Source: Saccharomycopsis fibuligera x Saccharomycopsis cf. fibuligera (Eukaryota; Ascomycota; Saccharomycetes; Ascoideales; Saccharomycopsidaceae). Taken from it: a stretch of DNA of 64,000 nucleotides. Shown piece by piece: positions 21,936 through 33,426 of this stretch (its first letter is position 1; each line of letters begins with the position of its first letter). Under the pieces are notes generated by a model. It ran no database searches and was not told the DNA's origin. It was given only the letters and a program-made list of their open reading frames with translations. Location of the stretch: the NCBI GenBank assembly GCA_001936135.1, contig CP012816.1:62001-126000 (forward strand), written 5' to 3'. The position numbers were made by a program, and so were the translations under genes.

Positions 21936-22909
21936 GTTGGAAGCTATAATGCGCCAATGTAGTTCTTTTCCACTACTCCAAAGATTGCTAGCAATTTATA
22001 CCTACTAAGAATAGATGTTTTGGTAAGTTTCATATCTCGTTTTTTAGAGAAAGCAATTAGTCTTTTCGGTTAGTTTGTACAATTTCGCGTAATTCTTGAG
22101 ATATCTATTGATAGTGCATAATTTTGTGCACATCCAAAGGCTAGTAAGTTTTTGTGACATTTTAAACAGAGTGAAAACGAGAATTTCATGTCGAAAAACT
22201 GCCAGTGGACTAAGCAAAAAAGGGAAAGTCTGACCCTCAACCAAGTTGTGAGCACGAGGCACAAAAATACCAAAGCAGTTTCATAAGAAATTATAGCTGC
22301 TGGTTTTTGACTTACTATTCGGCGTCCTATGAAGAAATACAACCCATATTTCTGGAACACTGCACAGTAATGCATGGTATACTGGTGCATGCATAATGTC
22401 AAGTAGATTGTAATGCACAAATCGCATGACACAGATCCGACAACAACTTTGACAGAGACACACCCCAAAACACCCCTGAATCACTGGCACGCTGCACTTA
22501 GATAGAGGCCAATAGTAGTACAAATGTAGAAAAAGAAGGCTTATTTATCTACTACAAGTAAGTATTAGATCCTAAGGATATTTAGAAGCCAGACACGTTA
22601 CACCCAAAGTGTCCTGTACCACTGCAGAGGCTCTAGCCGTTGCAAATAATCGTTGAATATATACGAGCAGTAGGTGCCATGCCTGATGCTGTTGTAGCAC
22701 GTGCGCTTATCTATGGCGGAGCTCATCGCATTTCAAGTAGCTTCCTTCACCCTTGAATTCAACATTAGTTAGCTGGTAATTTGTGGGTAAGAGAAGGCAA
22801 ATCTACACCGTTTCTTCTTCTTTTCTCAAGCACTACGCAACAAATAACGAGTAGCACAACATAAAGCAAAACATATTAATACAATCACTTTACTATTGCT
22901 GCTTCAGCA
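20924..22909. other. Long LST7/LEE1-like divergent spacer
   Basis: About 2 kb between two diverging genes. It has poly(A/T) runs near 21248 and 21907. Positions 21290-21610 are more GC-rich, with the direct repeat TTCCGTACC (21486 and 21503) and the hairpin GTTGAGCATCTCAAC (21576-21590). Short frames around 22044-22523 on the minus strand show no family resemblance. CACGTG cores occur near 21773 and 22699. No tRNA or known ncRNA was found. Confidence 0.5.
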
Positions 22910-24764
22910 ATGTCGCTATCCAACAACCAAGTCCTTTTAGCTAATAATCCTCAAGCTTCGCTGCCAGCCAAGCTGTCCAAGAGTATGTATATACCCCCTT
23001 ATCTAGTCCTTATTCCTCTTTTATTTTTTTTTCTTTCTGTGGGCCTATGACTAACCGATTTGCCACTCTCTGTAGATTTATCTCATGTCCCTTGCAAATT
23101 CTTTCGCCAAGGGGCCTGTCAAGCCGGTAATTCATGCCCCTTCTCTCATAATTTGGACGCTTCAGTCTCCCTAAATCCTTGCAAGTATTTTCAAAAGGGA
23201 AACTGCAAGTTTGGTCTCAAATGTGCTCTTGCTCATATCTTGCCCGATGGACGAAGAGTTAACACAAAAGCATTAATGCAAACTTACCCATATTCTGGAA
23301 ATAATAACTCTTTACCTTACAACAACAACAACAACAACAACAATAACAACAATAACCACAATAGCCATAACAACAGTCATAATAACCAAAACTTTGTCTG
23401 GAATAATTTTCCTTCTCAAAACCCAAAGCAAAATAACAACATCAACGGCAGTTTTGCTAATGGAAATGCTGTTAATATAAACAGTTATGCGAATGCAAAC
23501 CCTATCATTACTAGAAGTCCTTTGAGCTCTAATAATTCTTTGCTGAATAACAATAATATTCAAGTTGCTCAGATATCTTCTCCAAATGCTCTGCAGGGTT
23601 TTATCTATCGCTCTCACTCTTCCTCATCTCCGCCAACAGGGATTGTTTCTCCCACTGCTGCTACTGCAGCTAGTTCCGCTGCTTATAGAAGCTATAGACC
23701 TAGTTGGACTGACCAGTCCATTAATACATTTGTGAGTAGTAGCGCAAGTACAACAGCAATCACCGAATCAATCAGTAGTGCAGATATAATAAACTCAGAA
23801 TCTGCTATCTACGATGACGATGATGAAGATGATGGCGTCGCAGGCACCAAGGAAACTGTGACAGTAGATGTTAATTCAGCTCAACCTGAAGAACAAGCAG
23901 ACGGGGTTGCAGAAGGAGCGGGCGATGAGGAAGATTTGAAGTTTGAGGAAGACTATGTGCCTTCTAGCTTGATGGATTTGCTTAGCTCTCAAGAGTTAAA
24001 ACGAAAAATAGCCAAAACGAACCATAATTATGAAGATGAAGATGAAAATGTTGCCAAAGAAGTTGATAACAAGCTTACTAGCAACCACCATGTCAACAGT
24101 AAGTTATTGATTAACAATCCTTCTACAAACACTTTACAAGTAACTGGCCAAAATATCAGTTCGAGTAAAAACAATTCTGGCACATCTACTTTTGATGCTA
24201 ATGAGGACTTGTTTACAAAATCCACATCAAATTCCATCAAGTCAGTACCTCAGAACATCAAATTTGAGTCTGCTAATCAAATTTCACAGCAGCAGCAACA
24301 GCAACAACAACATCAATATCCTCATCATCACTCTTTTCACCAAAGACAACATCTGTTTACCTCATTCAATTCATCTGGTGAAACAAGACCATTCAGTTTC
24401 CATGGCGTTAACGATAGAATTTTACAAAGTGAGTCAACTCCTTTATACTGGCATATTAATACCGACAATGCACTAGGCGCTGCTGCAGCGGCAACTGCAT
24501 CTGCAGCTCTTGGCAACAAAAACGCCAATAGCCACAATTCTGTTCCGGGGATTGGTAGTATTAATATTAACGGGAATATAGGTAAAAGCCAAAATGGTGA
24601 AATAATTTTCAATCAAAATACAACGCAACCTCAGCCTCAACAATCACAAGCACAAGGGATCAATTCGGGTCAACTTAGCAGCAGCTTAAAACTCCCTAAG
24701 ACAAATTTGTCTCCAACTAATTCTACTTGTATCGCTTATAAAAATGGTATTACACATGGTAATG

Positions 24765-24797
<33 letters not shown>

Positions 24798-25453
24798 GTA
24801 ATAATAGTAATAGTAATGCTGGACATGCTAATAACAACAGCGACTCAAACTCTTTTAATAACGGAAAATATATTAGTTACCAAGAATTCAAACCTAGTTC
24901 AGCCGTTTCATCAGTTTCTTTATCTCCGGGAAGCGGATACCTTACTCAGCAGTATTTCAATTCCCCAACAGCTGCAAATAATAATGCTAATCTTTCCTCA
25001 TCTTATGCTCATACTACTACTCCCAATCATAACAATTTTAATGGTAGTAGTATAAGCAGTAGTCTCAGTAATAGTTATAATAATGGAGGCAGTTTCGGTC
25101 AACTTAGCAGTAATGGAAACATTAGTAATCGAAAAGATAGTTTTACCACAAGAGCAAACACTGCTACTATTGGTAACGGTAACGGTAACGGTAACGGTAA
25201 CGGTAATATTACTGGTAATGGTAATAGTAAGAGCACAGCTGGTAATAATAGCCATAGAGGCGGTTTTAGCACAATGGTCTCTAGAAATAATAGCTTTAAG
25301 GATCCAAGATTCAGCTTATTTGGTGGTGGGCTTGGTAATTCGAACACGAATGGGAATGGGGGTGTTTATGGTATTGACAATAATAATAGCGGCGTTGTTG
25401 CTACTGATGAACAGCAACTTATAAATGGTTTAAATGCGATTGACTTCTGGTAA
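22910..25453 (+). CDS. LEE1: CCCH zinc-finger protein, Lee1-like (intron-containing)
   Basis: Large 816-residue protein with two C-x7-C-x5-C-x3-H fingers at its head: C31-C39-C45-H49 and C60-C68-C74-H78. The block LSHVPCKFFRQGACQAGNSC resembles yeast Lee1, a CCCH protein of unknown function; RNA binding is likely but inferred. Exon 1 (22910-22982) encodes MSLSNNQVLLANNPQAS...; an intron (22983-23075) joins it to NLSHVP. The rest is low complexity: Asn runs, His/Gln runs, an acidic stretch near 255-300, a (GGTAAC)n-coded GN repeat near 710, and Ser-rich parts. Two CTG codons in exon 1 would be Ser in a CUG-Ser yeast. Without the intron the frame would begin upstream at a non-ATG. Confidence 0.8.
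22983..23075 (+). other. Intron of the Lee1-like gene
   Basis: 93 bases with canonical GTATGT donor, TGACTAAC branch point (23048-23055) and TAG acceptor ending at 23075. It splits codon 25 and keeps frame into the first zinc finger. Confidence 0.93.
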
Positions 25454-26413
25454 TTTTGCTGGTTATTTCATGTGCTTTCTTTTCTTTTAATCTCTATAGA
25501 TTATTTTTATTCATTAGCTGATACCCTTATTTTGATTATTGGTAAATGATATACTGTTTATCTTTTTAGTTTTACTTTATCTCTTTTTTGTCTTTTTCTT
25601 ACTTGGCTTTTGATTTCTGACTATTTATTCACATGGCGTTTTGGTGTTTTTGATTGATTTAACTTCTATTTTTATTTGGGTTTTTAATTTTTTATATGTT
25701 TATTTTTTTTCTTTTTCTTTGGGATTTGATTTTTTGGTTTAAATTTTGGGTTACTCGGTTCTGGGATATAAAAATTTAACAAAAGCACAAAAAAATAAAA
25801 ACTACTTTGAATATAAAAATATGTTTTTGTTTTAACTATGAAAAACTTTTTTGAAAAAGAAGGAAAAAAATAATTTCATATGATGTGAAGTTTCTGAAGT
25901 TAGCAACATACAGCTTTTAAAAAAAGTACCAAAGGTAAGTACAACTACGTTCTGTATAATTAACAGATTTGATTTTCATGAATTACTTTTTCACCAAAAA
26001 ATTAATAAAAGATAAAAAACGAAAGCAAAGACTTTTTGTCTACTATCTCTTGCTCCAAAATATTTTGTTGCTTTCTTAATATCAGAATTCAAAAATTTGA
26101 TTTTTTTATATAGTTGGTCAATGCCTATTTTTTTTATTACCTAAGATTTTTTTTTAAGTAGTTTTATCTTACCCACTATATTTGGAGTATTTCATTGAAC
26201 AAACGTAAAACATACACACTTGTGATACGATACGATAACTCTAAGACTACTATATTTTTGCAACCAATATTGCGGAAACCGTCATTTATAAAGATCACAT
26301 AACATAATATTATCCACAACAGAGTCTTACTAAGGAAAAACTCAACTCTATTATTATAATACATTAATTCACAGGTCACACTTTACACAGACAATATCCC
26401 CATCTATCCAATT
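25454..26413. other. Convergent AT-rich spacer
   Basis: About 960 bases, very AT-rich, between the 3' ends of the Lee1-like gene and GTF1. T runs are frequent. No gene or repeat is supported. Confidence 0.5.
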
Positions 26414-27043
26414 CTACTCTTTGTTAACTTTTTCTTTGATTATGTAGAACCCATCCTCTTTCAATTTCGCCAATTCTACCGGCTCCCAATCACCAATACT
26501 TTCCCCTTTTTTCTCCAATTCGACATGTTCTGCCAGCTCTAGTTCAGACAACTTCTGAATTGCATAAATCAATTCATTATAGGTCATTGGTTTGTGATTT
26601 TGGTTCAAGATTCTAGCATCACTGCTAATTTCTTGCTCTACTGAACCATCTTTCAGCACTAGTGGTTTTTCCGAAGATCGTACAGAATGCAAATGAGCCA
26701 AGAAATTGATTTGATTATTTAATGAGTCCAATAATTCTTGTTGGCGTCGTTCGGTTTCTTTGTTGGTGACGCTAAATTCAAGCCCACTCAAAGAAAGCAA
26801 ATTGCGAAGTTCATTAATGGAAATTTTCTCAACTTTAACATATTCTTCTTGACTAGAGTTTGAATTATTGCTATTTTGTTTCTTTGGAGGCTTGCAAAAC
26901 ATTGATGGATCCCATGATGTCCTCACTGAATTATCAATATAGTTGTGAATTTCCTCAATGCTTTTGAATTGGGGTTTGACAAGGACAGAAGTAGCAGAAG
27001 AGTAGTAGCGTATAGTGGATAGTTTCGCTACACTTCTAAACAT
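26414..27043 (-). CDS. GTF1: Probable mitochondrial GatF subunit (Gln-tRNA amidotransferase)
   Basis: 209-residue protein with an N-terminus typical of a mitochondrial presequence (MFRSVAKLSTIRYYSSA: basic, hydroxylated, no acid). The middle, KISINELRNLLSLSGLEF, resembles the helical GatC-like segment of yeast Gtf1/GatF, the fungal third subunit of the GatFAB transamidase that turns Glu-tRNA(Gln) into Gln-tRNA(Gln) in mitochondria. The segment MTYNELIYAIQKLSELE and the acidic, Lys-rich end fit the same family. I rely on overall shape rather than a diagnostic motif, so the name is tentative; a different small mitochondrial protein is possible. Confidence 0.6.
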   Translation of the reverse strand: MFRSVAKLSTIRYYSSATSVLVKPQFKSIEEIHNYIDNSVRTSWDPSMFCKPPKKQNSNNSNSSQEEYVKVEKISINELRNLLSLSGLEFSVTNKETERRQQELLDSLNNQINFLAHLHSVRSSEKPLVLKDGSVEQEISSDARILNQNHKPMTYNELIYAIQKLSELELAEHVELEKKGESIGDWEPVELAKLKEDGFYIIKEKVNKE

Positions 27044-27716
27044 TGTGTAGGTGTTAAGTCAGTGTTTGCTTTGCTTTTGCTGTGCTAGGTTATGTAGTAA
27101 GTAATATTAGCTTATCAGATATCGGGAATCCCAAGACTTGTTTGTATTTGGGTAAGTGAAATCTGAAAAACTGTGTTACCCAGTCCTGGCTGGCCCTTTA
27201 CCTTTTTCTAGGCAGCCCGGAGCTCTTACCCTAAGATAGTTAATCATGCGAGTTGGTGTCCCGGTTCTGCTGTTCTATAAGGTATGCTAATATCATTATC
27301 GTCAGTCACTGGGAGTATATCTATTATAATCGTATGAACCATAGCTATATATTGTTAATATATGTACTAAAGTGCTAAGTTATGTGGTGCTTTTGGTTTA
27401 TCGTCTTGTTCACTTCTTCATTATAATACTTCTTATTTCTCTCTTGAAAATAATATAATGTAATGCTTTATTTATAAACTTAGTTTCTTGCCGATAGTGA
27501 GAATACATTGCTGCCGTTTACATATACTAGACGATAAATATTGATAAACAATCCTGGTACATGCTACTTATAGGTAACTATGATATATGGCAACTATTTT
27601 CAACTCTAAATAGTCCAAATTTAGTTTAACTTGTACAGATGCTGCTCAATTTCAAAGCAGTAAAGCTGAAGAATAGAAAAAAATAAACCTAATTTCCTTT
27701 AGGCCTCTCATTCCTC
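27044..27716. other. GTF1 promoter and LYC1 3' spacer
   Basis: About 670 bases of AT-rich DNA between two leftward genes. Nothing beyond promoter and terminator sequence is seen. Confidence 0.5.
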
Positions 27717-29123
27717 TCAATACCAACCCCATTTATTATTTGCTTCCCAAACAACAGTGCCATTTTCCAATCCTTGCTGATCTTGTTCATTAAATGATCT
27801 GATTGCTGATAATGATGACGTATTAGCAATTCCCAATTCTGCATCCAATACCTCCCTGAGCCAAACCTTGATATCAGCCAAAGTAGCATCATCATTATTT
27901 TCGGAGATCAAAGTTTCCCAAACTTTGATCCCATTGCTGAAAAGCCCACTTGTTGTTTCTTGGGCAGTTTTGAAATATTTGACAATTTCATAAACTAATG
28001 TCTTGTATGCACTAACTTTAGTATTCGCATCAATAGCCCCTGGTTTATCAAAAACATCCATTGTCAATATTTCAATACTTTTTTCTTTGAAATTATGATT
28101 CCAAATAGCATATCCTAACACCTCCTCGTTCCCGGTATCAGTATTATTTGTTCTAGTAGTAAGTTTTAATCCCACTTTGATGTCTTTCCCATCATTGTAA
28201 ATGTCATTATAGAAGAAACTTCTAGCATGAAACCAATCAATTGTATCTTGGTTCAAGTTCAAAAAAAGTCGAGTCTTATTATCTCTGGCGGTATTTTCCA
28301 CCAGACGACGTTTCAAATTTGCAAAGGAAGTATTCAACAATCCCGATAATCTGTTTCTTTCAAGTAATTCAATCTGATATGTTCCTTCACCTACTGGTGG
28401 CACAACATTTCGCAATTTGATGTCATTGTCATTATAATTGCTTAATGGAAGTTTAATGATTGGTACATGAAACGATTTGTAACCAAATTGGGCATAATAT
28501 TCACCAATTTCACTAAATAAGGTATTATAGACGAAACTTTCCCCACTGGCCTTTACAATAGTTCCTTTATCTCCATCAAAACGCACTTTACCATCATTGG
28601 TTAAGAATTTAGCACTCCACTGGTGCAACGCCATAAACATCTTTTTAGCGTATGATTTCCCACGGTAATGTTCTCTTGTAAAAACAGTCCCTACAGTGGC
28701 GGATTTGATTGCTTCTAGTTTGACTTTGCCGTCACTGGATGTCGGTGAAACTCTTGTAGCATCTCTAATGAGCAATGCACAGGACGAAACTGCATTGAAG
28801 AATTCCGGATCATCATCATCATCAATATGATCAGACTTATCTTCATATTTCAATGATAAATCTCTCAAAATGAATGGCCATTCGCCAGTGATTGTCAATT
28901 CATTTGAGTTTTTTGAGGTGTTATCAGAAAGCACCGAAACACCTGGCTGACAAATTTTGGCTTCGTTAATAATGCTTTCTCTCTTATAATATTGGTCTAA
29001 TGACAAATCGCCTTTCCATTGATTTGCACTCATATATCTAAAGAATCTTAGCATTTTTGATCCCACTACTGGGACAAATTCAAAATTGTCGATTTTGATA
29101 GTTAATTGTTCAATGGAAACCAT
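27717..29123 (-). CDS. LYC1: Lysine N6-acetyltransferase, Lyc1 type
   Basis: 468-residue GNAT-fold acetyltransferase. The N-terminal half holds VGTVFTREHYRGKSYAKKMF (about 140-160), an acetyl-CoA-binding motif A with the R/Q-x-x-G-x-A-like pyrophosphate loop. The long C-terminal half (ETLISENNDDATLADIKVWLREV) is as in Yarrowia and Candida Lyc1, which acetylates lysine at N6 as the first step of lysine use as nitrogen or carbon source. The ATG is followed by SIEQLTI. The leader has a TGAT-type tetranucleotide repeat just upstream. S. cerevisiae lacks this gene in the standard catabolic context, so the clade assignment fits. Confidence 0.85.
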   Translation of the reverse strand: MVSIEQLTIKIDNFEFVPVVGSKMLRFFRYMSANQWKGDLSLDQYYKRESIINEAKICQPGVSVLSDNTSKNSNELTITGEWPFILRDLSLKYEDKSDHIDDDDDPEFFNAVSSCALLIRDATRVSPTSSDGKVKLEAIKSATVGTVFTREHYRGKSYAKKMFMALHQWSAKFLTNDGKVRFDGDKGTIVKASGESFVYNTLFSEIGEYYAQFGYKSFHVPIIKLPLSNYNDNDIKLRNVVPPVGEGTYQIELLERNRLSGLLNTSFANLKRRLVENTARDNKTRLFLNLNQDTIDWFHARSFFYNDIYNDGKDIKVGLKLTTRTNNTDTGNEEVLGYAIWNHNFKEKSIEILTMDVFDKPGAIDANTKVSAYKTLVYEIVKYFKTAQETTSGLFSNGIKVWETLISENNDDATLADIKVWLREVLDAELGIANTSSLSAIRSFNEQDQQGLENGTVVWEANNKWGWY

Positions 29124-30065
29124 TATTGATTGATTGATTGATTGACTGATTGACTGATAATATTTTTGTTATTTTCTATTAGATTCAGGTCGGCAAGATT
29201 GTTCTGTTTCTCTTTTGTTTGTATTCTTTTTATCCTGTTGTAGTTTTCTGCAGAAGCGCTAAGTCCTGGACGTAGAAAACATGAAAAACTGCTGTTTATA
29301 TATTTTTCGAAGATCTGAAAAAAATAGCAATTGCCCGCGCAATTGAGACCACTACAGTAATAATAGAGTTATCCGTTATGTGTGATGTTCGAGAAGAAAA
29401 TGGTTGAAGGTAATTCCAATGCAGATAAAAACAAAAAATTGTTCAGGAAGAAATGTTAACTTCAGCTATTATTAACTTATAATGCTAGTAAGCTATTTGG
29501 CCAACAATCAACTGTTTTTGCGTAGCCACCAACCGTTGCCGGAGACCAGACCCTTAGTAAATTTAATGTTTGCGTTTCTGCACTTCGAGGGGTCTTTGCG
29601 CACGCCATGCTGCCAATAAAAATGATCCAGATCGGAAAATTTCATCTCTATGCTCATAACTTAACATTGAACATAGACCGCCCAGGGCCATCGCTACAAA
29701 ATGCAAAATTTGTCGTTATAATACATGTTTGTGTTTATTAGAACTATTGCTTCGTGACAGGTTTGCCTTCTATACTTTCATTAGATAATGTGTGTTGTAA
29801 AGATAGAATATAGGAATTATGAGGGTCGTAACAGTGTTGTTGTAAAGCACACCATAAGCGGCGAACTTTTGACAAATAAAAGAAATCAACATGTTTAGAA
29901 ATTTAAACATGGCAGATTGATGATGGTGGGAAAACAAAAAAAAAAAAAAAAAAAAAAAAAAAAGGACCAACAGCAATAGCCCATAAAAAGAAAAATCAAA
30001 TTTTTTTAAGAAAAGAAAAATACCAGAATTAGAGAAGTGCCGCGAAAATAAAAGTTAAAGCCAAT

Positions 30066-30096
<31 letters not shown>

Positions 30097-30115
30097 AGTT
30101 TTTTTTTTTTTGAAT
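29124..30115. other. LYC1 promoter and TBP 3' spacer
   Basis: About 990 bases. Directly upstream of LYC1 lies an imperfect ATTG/ACTG tetranucleotide repeat (29126-29158). Long A and T runs (29937-29962; 30072-30095) precede the TBP stop. No gene is supported. Confidence 0.5.
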
Positions 30116-30832
30116 TCATATTTTTCTGAATTCACTTAAAACGGGATAAATTGCTTCAAAAGCAGCATAAATCTCCTCTCTTTGTTTTGCACCAGTCAAA
30201 ACAATTTTACCAGAGACGAAAATCAACAACACAATTTTTGGCTTAACCATTCTATAAATTAAACCGGGGAATAATTCAGGTTCATAAGAACTGAAAGTAC
30301 CGTGGGAAAACGCCAAACCTTCCAATCTAATTGGGAACTTGACATCACAAGAACCAACAATATTTTGAATCTTGAAGTCAGTAAATTTGGCATTGAAACC
30401 CAACTTCTGGATAATTCTGGCATACTTTCTTGAAGCTAATTTGGAATCATCTTCGGACTTGGCACCCGTAACTACCATTTTACCAGAGGCAAAAATTAAA
30501 GCTGTGGTTTTTGGTTCTCTAATACGCATAATAACAGCAGCGAAACGCTTTGGATTATACTCAGCATTACGTGCATGTAATGCAATAGTTTTCAAATCCA
30601 AACGACAATCCAAATTAACAGTGGCAACAATATTTTGTAACGTTGGAACTATACCAGAAGTAGCAGCATCTTCATTGGAAGAAGCTTCTGGTTCCAAACT
30701 ATTAACAGCTCCATTTTCCATCTTAGAATCATCGACACTATTCACTGCATTATGGATACCATTCAAATCATTATGGTCCAACATTGGCTTTTGTTCAGCC
30801 ACGTCTAATGAAGGTAACTGAAATGATGACAT
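30116..30832 (-). CDS. SPT15: TATA-binding protein (TBP)
   Basis: General transcription factor that binds the TATA box and nucleates Pol I, II and III initiation complexes. 238 residues: a variable acidic N-terminal part (1-60), then the two direct repeats of the saddle from [15 protein letters not shown] to LSEFRKI. The core is almost identical to yeast TBP, including [39 protein letters not shown] and the mirror-repeat [11 protein letters not shown]. No intron is needed and the start is the first ATG. Confidence 0.99.
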   Translation of the reverse strand: MSSFQLPSLDVAEQKPMLDHNDLNGIHNAVNSVDDSKMENGAVNSLEPEASSNEDAATSGIVPTLQNIVATVNLDCRLDLKTIALHARNAEYNPKRFAAVIMRIREPKTTALIFASGKMVVTGAKSEDDSKLASRKYARIIQKLGFNAKFTDFKIQNIVGSCDVKFPIRLEGLAFSHGTFSSYEPELFPGLIYRMVKPKIVLLIFVSGKIVLTGAKQREEIYAAFEAIYPVLSEFRKI

Positions 30833-31626
30833 ATTGCTAGTAATTATGTGTGATATATTTTGTGCTTATTATGGCTGTTGCGATTTTGAAAGAACGAACA
30901 AATGAATGCTAATCCTTATATGCTTGTTGTGAGTGTTGAGTATTGTGTTGTGATGAAATGTGATTTTGACTTTTGTTGAAATTTGAAAAAAACTTTTATT
31001 AAGGAGAAATATGGTACACTATATTATATACAACAATTGAAGTTTCGGACTGCTAACTTAATAACAACCCTGAGGAGAGAAAATGATGATTGATGACACT
31101 TAATGACACTTCTTCAGCGATGCGATGCAATGTGAGAAAAAGCTTTGCTTTCAATTGCTATGCTATGCTGGAGAGAAGATGTGAGTGACGATGCAGTTAG
31201 TAGTAATTGTAGTAAACAGATACTAATAACGTGGAAAAGTAGGAGAGGTAGGAGGAAGGCCGAGCAGACAAGACTGAGTGAAAAAGCACGTGACCACCAC
31301 CGATGGAATAAGACAAAACAGACATGTGGGAGCCAAAGCGCTGAGCGATTAAAAAAACAACGGGGGGCGGCGCCCTTTATATAGCTCGGCTGCTGTCGGT
31401 TGCGAGCCCCGAGAAGCCGCCCGTTTGGGACACGGAGTAATGCTTATCGGCGCGTAGAGCCGCAGACTACTGCAATTTGATGCCAATAGCTGCCAGCGAC
31501 CGCTTCCAGACGCTTGCCACCAAGTTGTTTGGCACTGCCGTCTGCAGATAGACGCAGATAGACGCTGCTTGCTGCTGTTAGTCACTTGTCCAATCCACGC
31601 AAGTGTCTGTTCGCAGTATAAAGGCC
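30833..31626. other. TBP promoter and PKR1 3' spacer
   Basis: About 790 bases. It holds a CACGTG core (31287-31292). The right side (31375-31625) is more GC-rich and has a short tandem of AGATAGACGC. The short frames here have no family resemblance. Confidence 0.5.
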
Positions 31627-31980
31627 TTATTTTTGCTTGCGGCTTGCTTCCTCTGCTGCTTCTGCTGCCTGTGCCGCCAGCAACTCCTTGATAAACCAAA
31701 CAACCACCAAGTAGAACACCACACTTAGAACCAAAAGATTGATGAAATGAATGCGGACTGGTGGTTTGCTGATGAAAACTAAGACACAAAACACTGTGAT
31801 TAGAGTGATGAATGAAGCATGAGTGGCCTTAATGAGAGCTGGTGATGTTCCTGGAGTGAAGATTGATTCCCACAATTCCACCACAAATCCTTTGCTAGTA
31901 TTTGAACCTTCATTGTTGTAACTGGTGGTGGTGTTATTGTCACTGGAAGTGTCTTTGGTTGGCGTTATTGAGTCTGACAT
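31627..31980 (-). CDS. PKR1: V-ATPase assembly factor Pkr1
   Basis: 117-residue ER membrane protein, orthologue of yeast Pkr1, needed with Vma21-type factors to assemble the V0 part of the vacuolar H+-ATPase. The signature VVELWESIFTPGTSPALIKATHASF matches yeast (FVRLWESVFEPGTSPQL), preceded by a Ser/Thr/Asn-rich N-terminus longer than in yeast. Two membrane segments follow (about 58-75 and 80-98), then a charged Ala/Glu tail. It diverges from the DAP1-like gene about 400 bases away. Confidence 0.93.
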   Translation of the reverse strand: MSDSITPTKDTSSDNNTTTSYNNEGSNTSKGFVVELWESIFTPGTSPALIKATHASFITLITVFCVLVFISKPPVRIHFINLLVLSVVFYLVVVWFIKELLAAQAAEAAEEASRKQK

Positions 31981-32379
31981 ATTTGGCTGTTTATGTGATG
32001 TGCTTGTAATGTGTCTGTATTACCTGTAGTTCGCAATTGCTTGTTGTAATGCGATTTGTTATTTCCTGAGTAAATTGTTGGCAGTGTGTTGGCTGGAGGG
32101 CGGAAGAAAAGAAAAGAATTGCAGAGAAAAAAAACCAAAGAAAAACCGCTGTGCCCATATAAAATAAGACTAACTAGCAGTAATGACTGCAAGTCTACCA
32201 CCGAACGTCACGTGTCAGAGGTCCACACAATTCTTGTCGCGCCTTGTGGTGGAGAATTGATTGTAGTATGATTTATGGTTGACCATCGGTTACAATACAA
32301 ATAGCAGTCTTTCGAGAGTGCATTGACATCACAAAATACTACACCAACCATCATCACAAATTTTCAAAAACATACAAAA
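31981..32379. promoter_or_regulatory. PKR1/DAP1-like divergent promoter
   Basis: About 400 bases shared by the two genes, with a CACGTG core at 32209-32214, about 165 bases upstream of the DAP1-like ATG. In yeast such cores serve Cbf1/Pho4-type factors. Confidence 0.5.
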
Positions 32380-32745
32380 ATGACCTCTCAATTTGATCCG
32401 AAAGAACCAGTGAAGTTAGCTCCTCCTAAAGAAGACCCGATCTCCAGAAAAGATCTCCTCCAATATGACGGCGTAAAATCCGACAAGATCTATGTGGCAA
32501 TCAAAGGCACTGTATTCGATGTTACTAATAACGTCAAAGCCTATGGTCCAGGAACAACATATCATATTTTTACCGGGAAGGACTCGTCTAGAGGTTTAGC
32601 TAAGTCTTCTTTAAAGCCTGAAGACAACACTTTTGACAATTCTTACAAAATTGATGATTTAAGTCAGAGTGAGCGCGTTGTTTTGGATGATTGGTATACA
32701 TTCTTTAGCAAAAGATACAATATTGTTGGTAGAGTGGTTGATTGA
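32380..32745 (+). CDS. DAP1: MAPR-family heme-binding protein (Dap1-like)
   Basis: 121-residue cytochrome b5-related protein of the membrane-associated progesterone receptor family. Yeast Dap1 and human PGRMC1 bind heme and support Erg11/CYP51. Here KIYVAIKGTVFDVTNNVKAYGPG..YHIFTGKDSSRGLA follows the PGRMC1 heme fold, and the Tyr equivalent to the PGRMC1 heme ligand is present. The ATG at 32380 is the first in the frame. Unlike yeast Dap1 and PGRMC1, there is no N-terminal membrane segment, so the protein may be soluble or a second, cytosolic paralogue. Confidence 0.8.
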   Translation: MTSQFDPKEPVKLAPPKEDPISRKDLLQYDGVKSDKIYVAIKGTVFDVTNNVKAYGPGTTYHIFTGKDSSRGLAKSSLKPEDNTFDNSYKIDDLSQSERVVLDDWYTFFSKRYNIVGRVVD

Positions 32746-33426
32746 AAACTATTTGTCTCGCTAATATTACCTTTTTTTTTTCACAATTTAATTTGCTATC
32801 CAATTGAAGAAGGAGCGTCTTGTTGTCGTTAGCCTTATCTATCAGGAAATGTTGTGTTACTTAAGGAACATCAAAAGAAAGCAGTCAATTAGTTAGCTTT
32901 TTGGGTTTTGCCATTGTTCTTTGCCATTTCTAGATTTCATATATTGACAATTTCTGCTTTTGATGTTCTTCTGCCTTTGAGCTTCTGCTTTGACGCTATT
33001 TTATTTTTTATTCCTCTCCCCCTTCCGTCTCCGTCACCAGTTATACGTTATACTCCACTGTACTCTAGCCATCAATCATTGTTTAACTTTCCTTCCTTTT
33101 ATTTTCTTTCCTCTTCCCTTTCTATGTCTCTTCGTCTTTTGTTTTTTGTCTGCAATCTTTTTTATCTTTTTTATCTTTTTTATTTTTTTATTTTTTTATT
33201 TTTTTTTTTGCGTTTACGATATATCTTAATGCTAGTACAATTTTCTTTTTTCCCTACTTTATCGATATGCTTACACTGTAACCTTATTTATGTTGAGTTC
33301 ATGTATTTCAAAGCGTGAATTTCCAAACTACAAATGAGGATAAATAAAGTAATATAAAAATGAAAATTCAAGAAAAAATAGAAAATCAAAATCAAAACAC
33401 ATCACCTTCTTCATTACTAATCAAGC
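32746..33426. other. Convergent T-rich spacer
   Basis: About 680 bases between converging genes; strongly T-rich on the + strand. A 136-codon open frame at 32908-33318 is Phe/Leu-rich, as expected from poly-T, and is not supported. Confidence 0.5.

Noticed and set aside
31080-31140. Possible C/D-box snoRNA (ATGATGA-like string)
   Set aside because: The C box is present but no D box CTGA with terminal stem was found.
32908-33318. 136-codon frame after the DAP1-like gene
   Set aside because: Almost all Phe, Leu and Ser from T-rich DNA. It has no homology and lies in a convergent 3' region.
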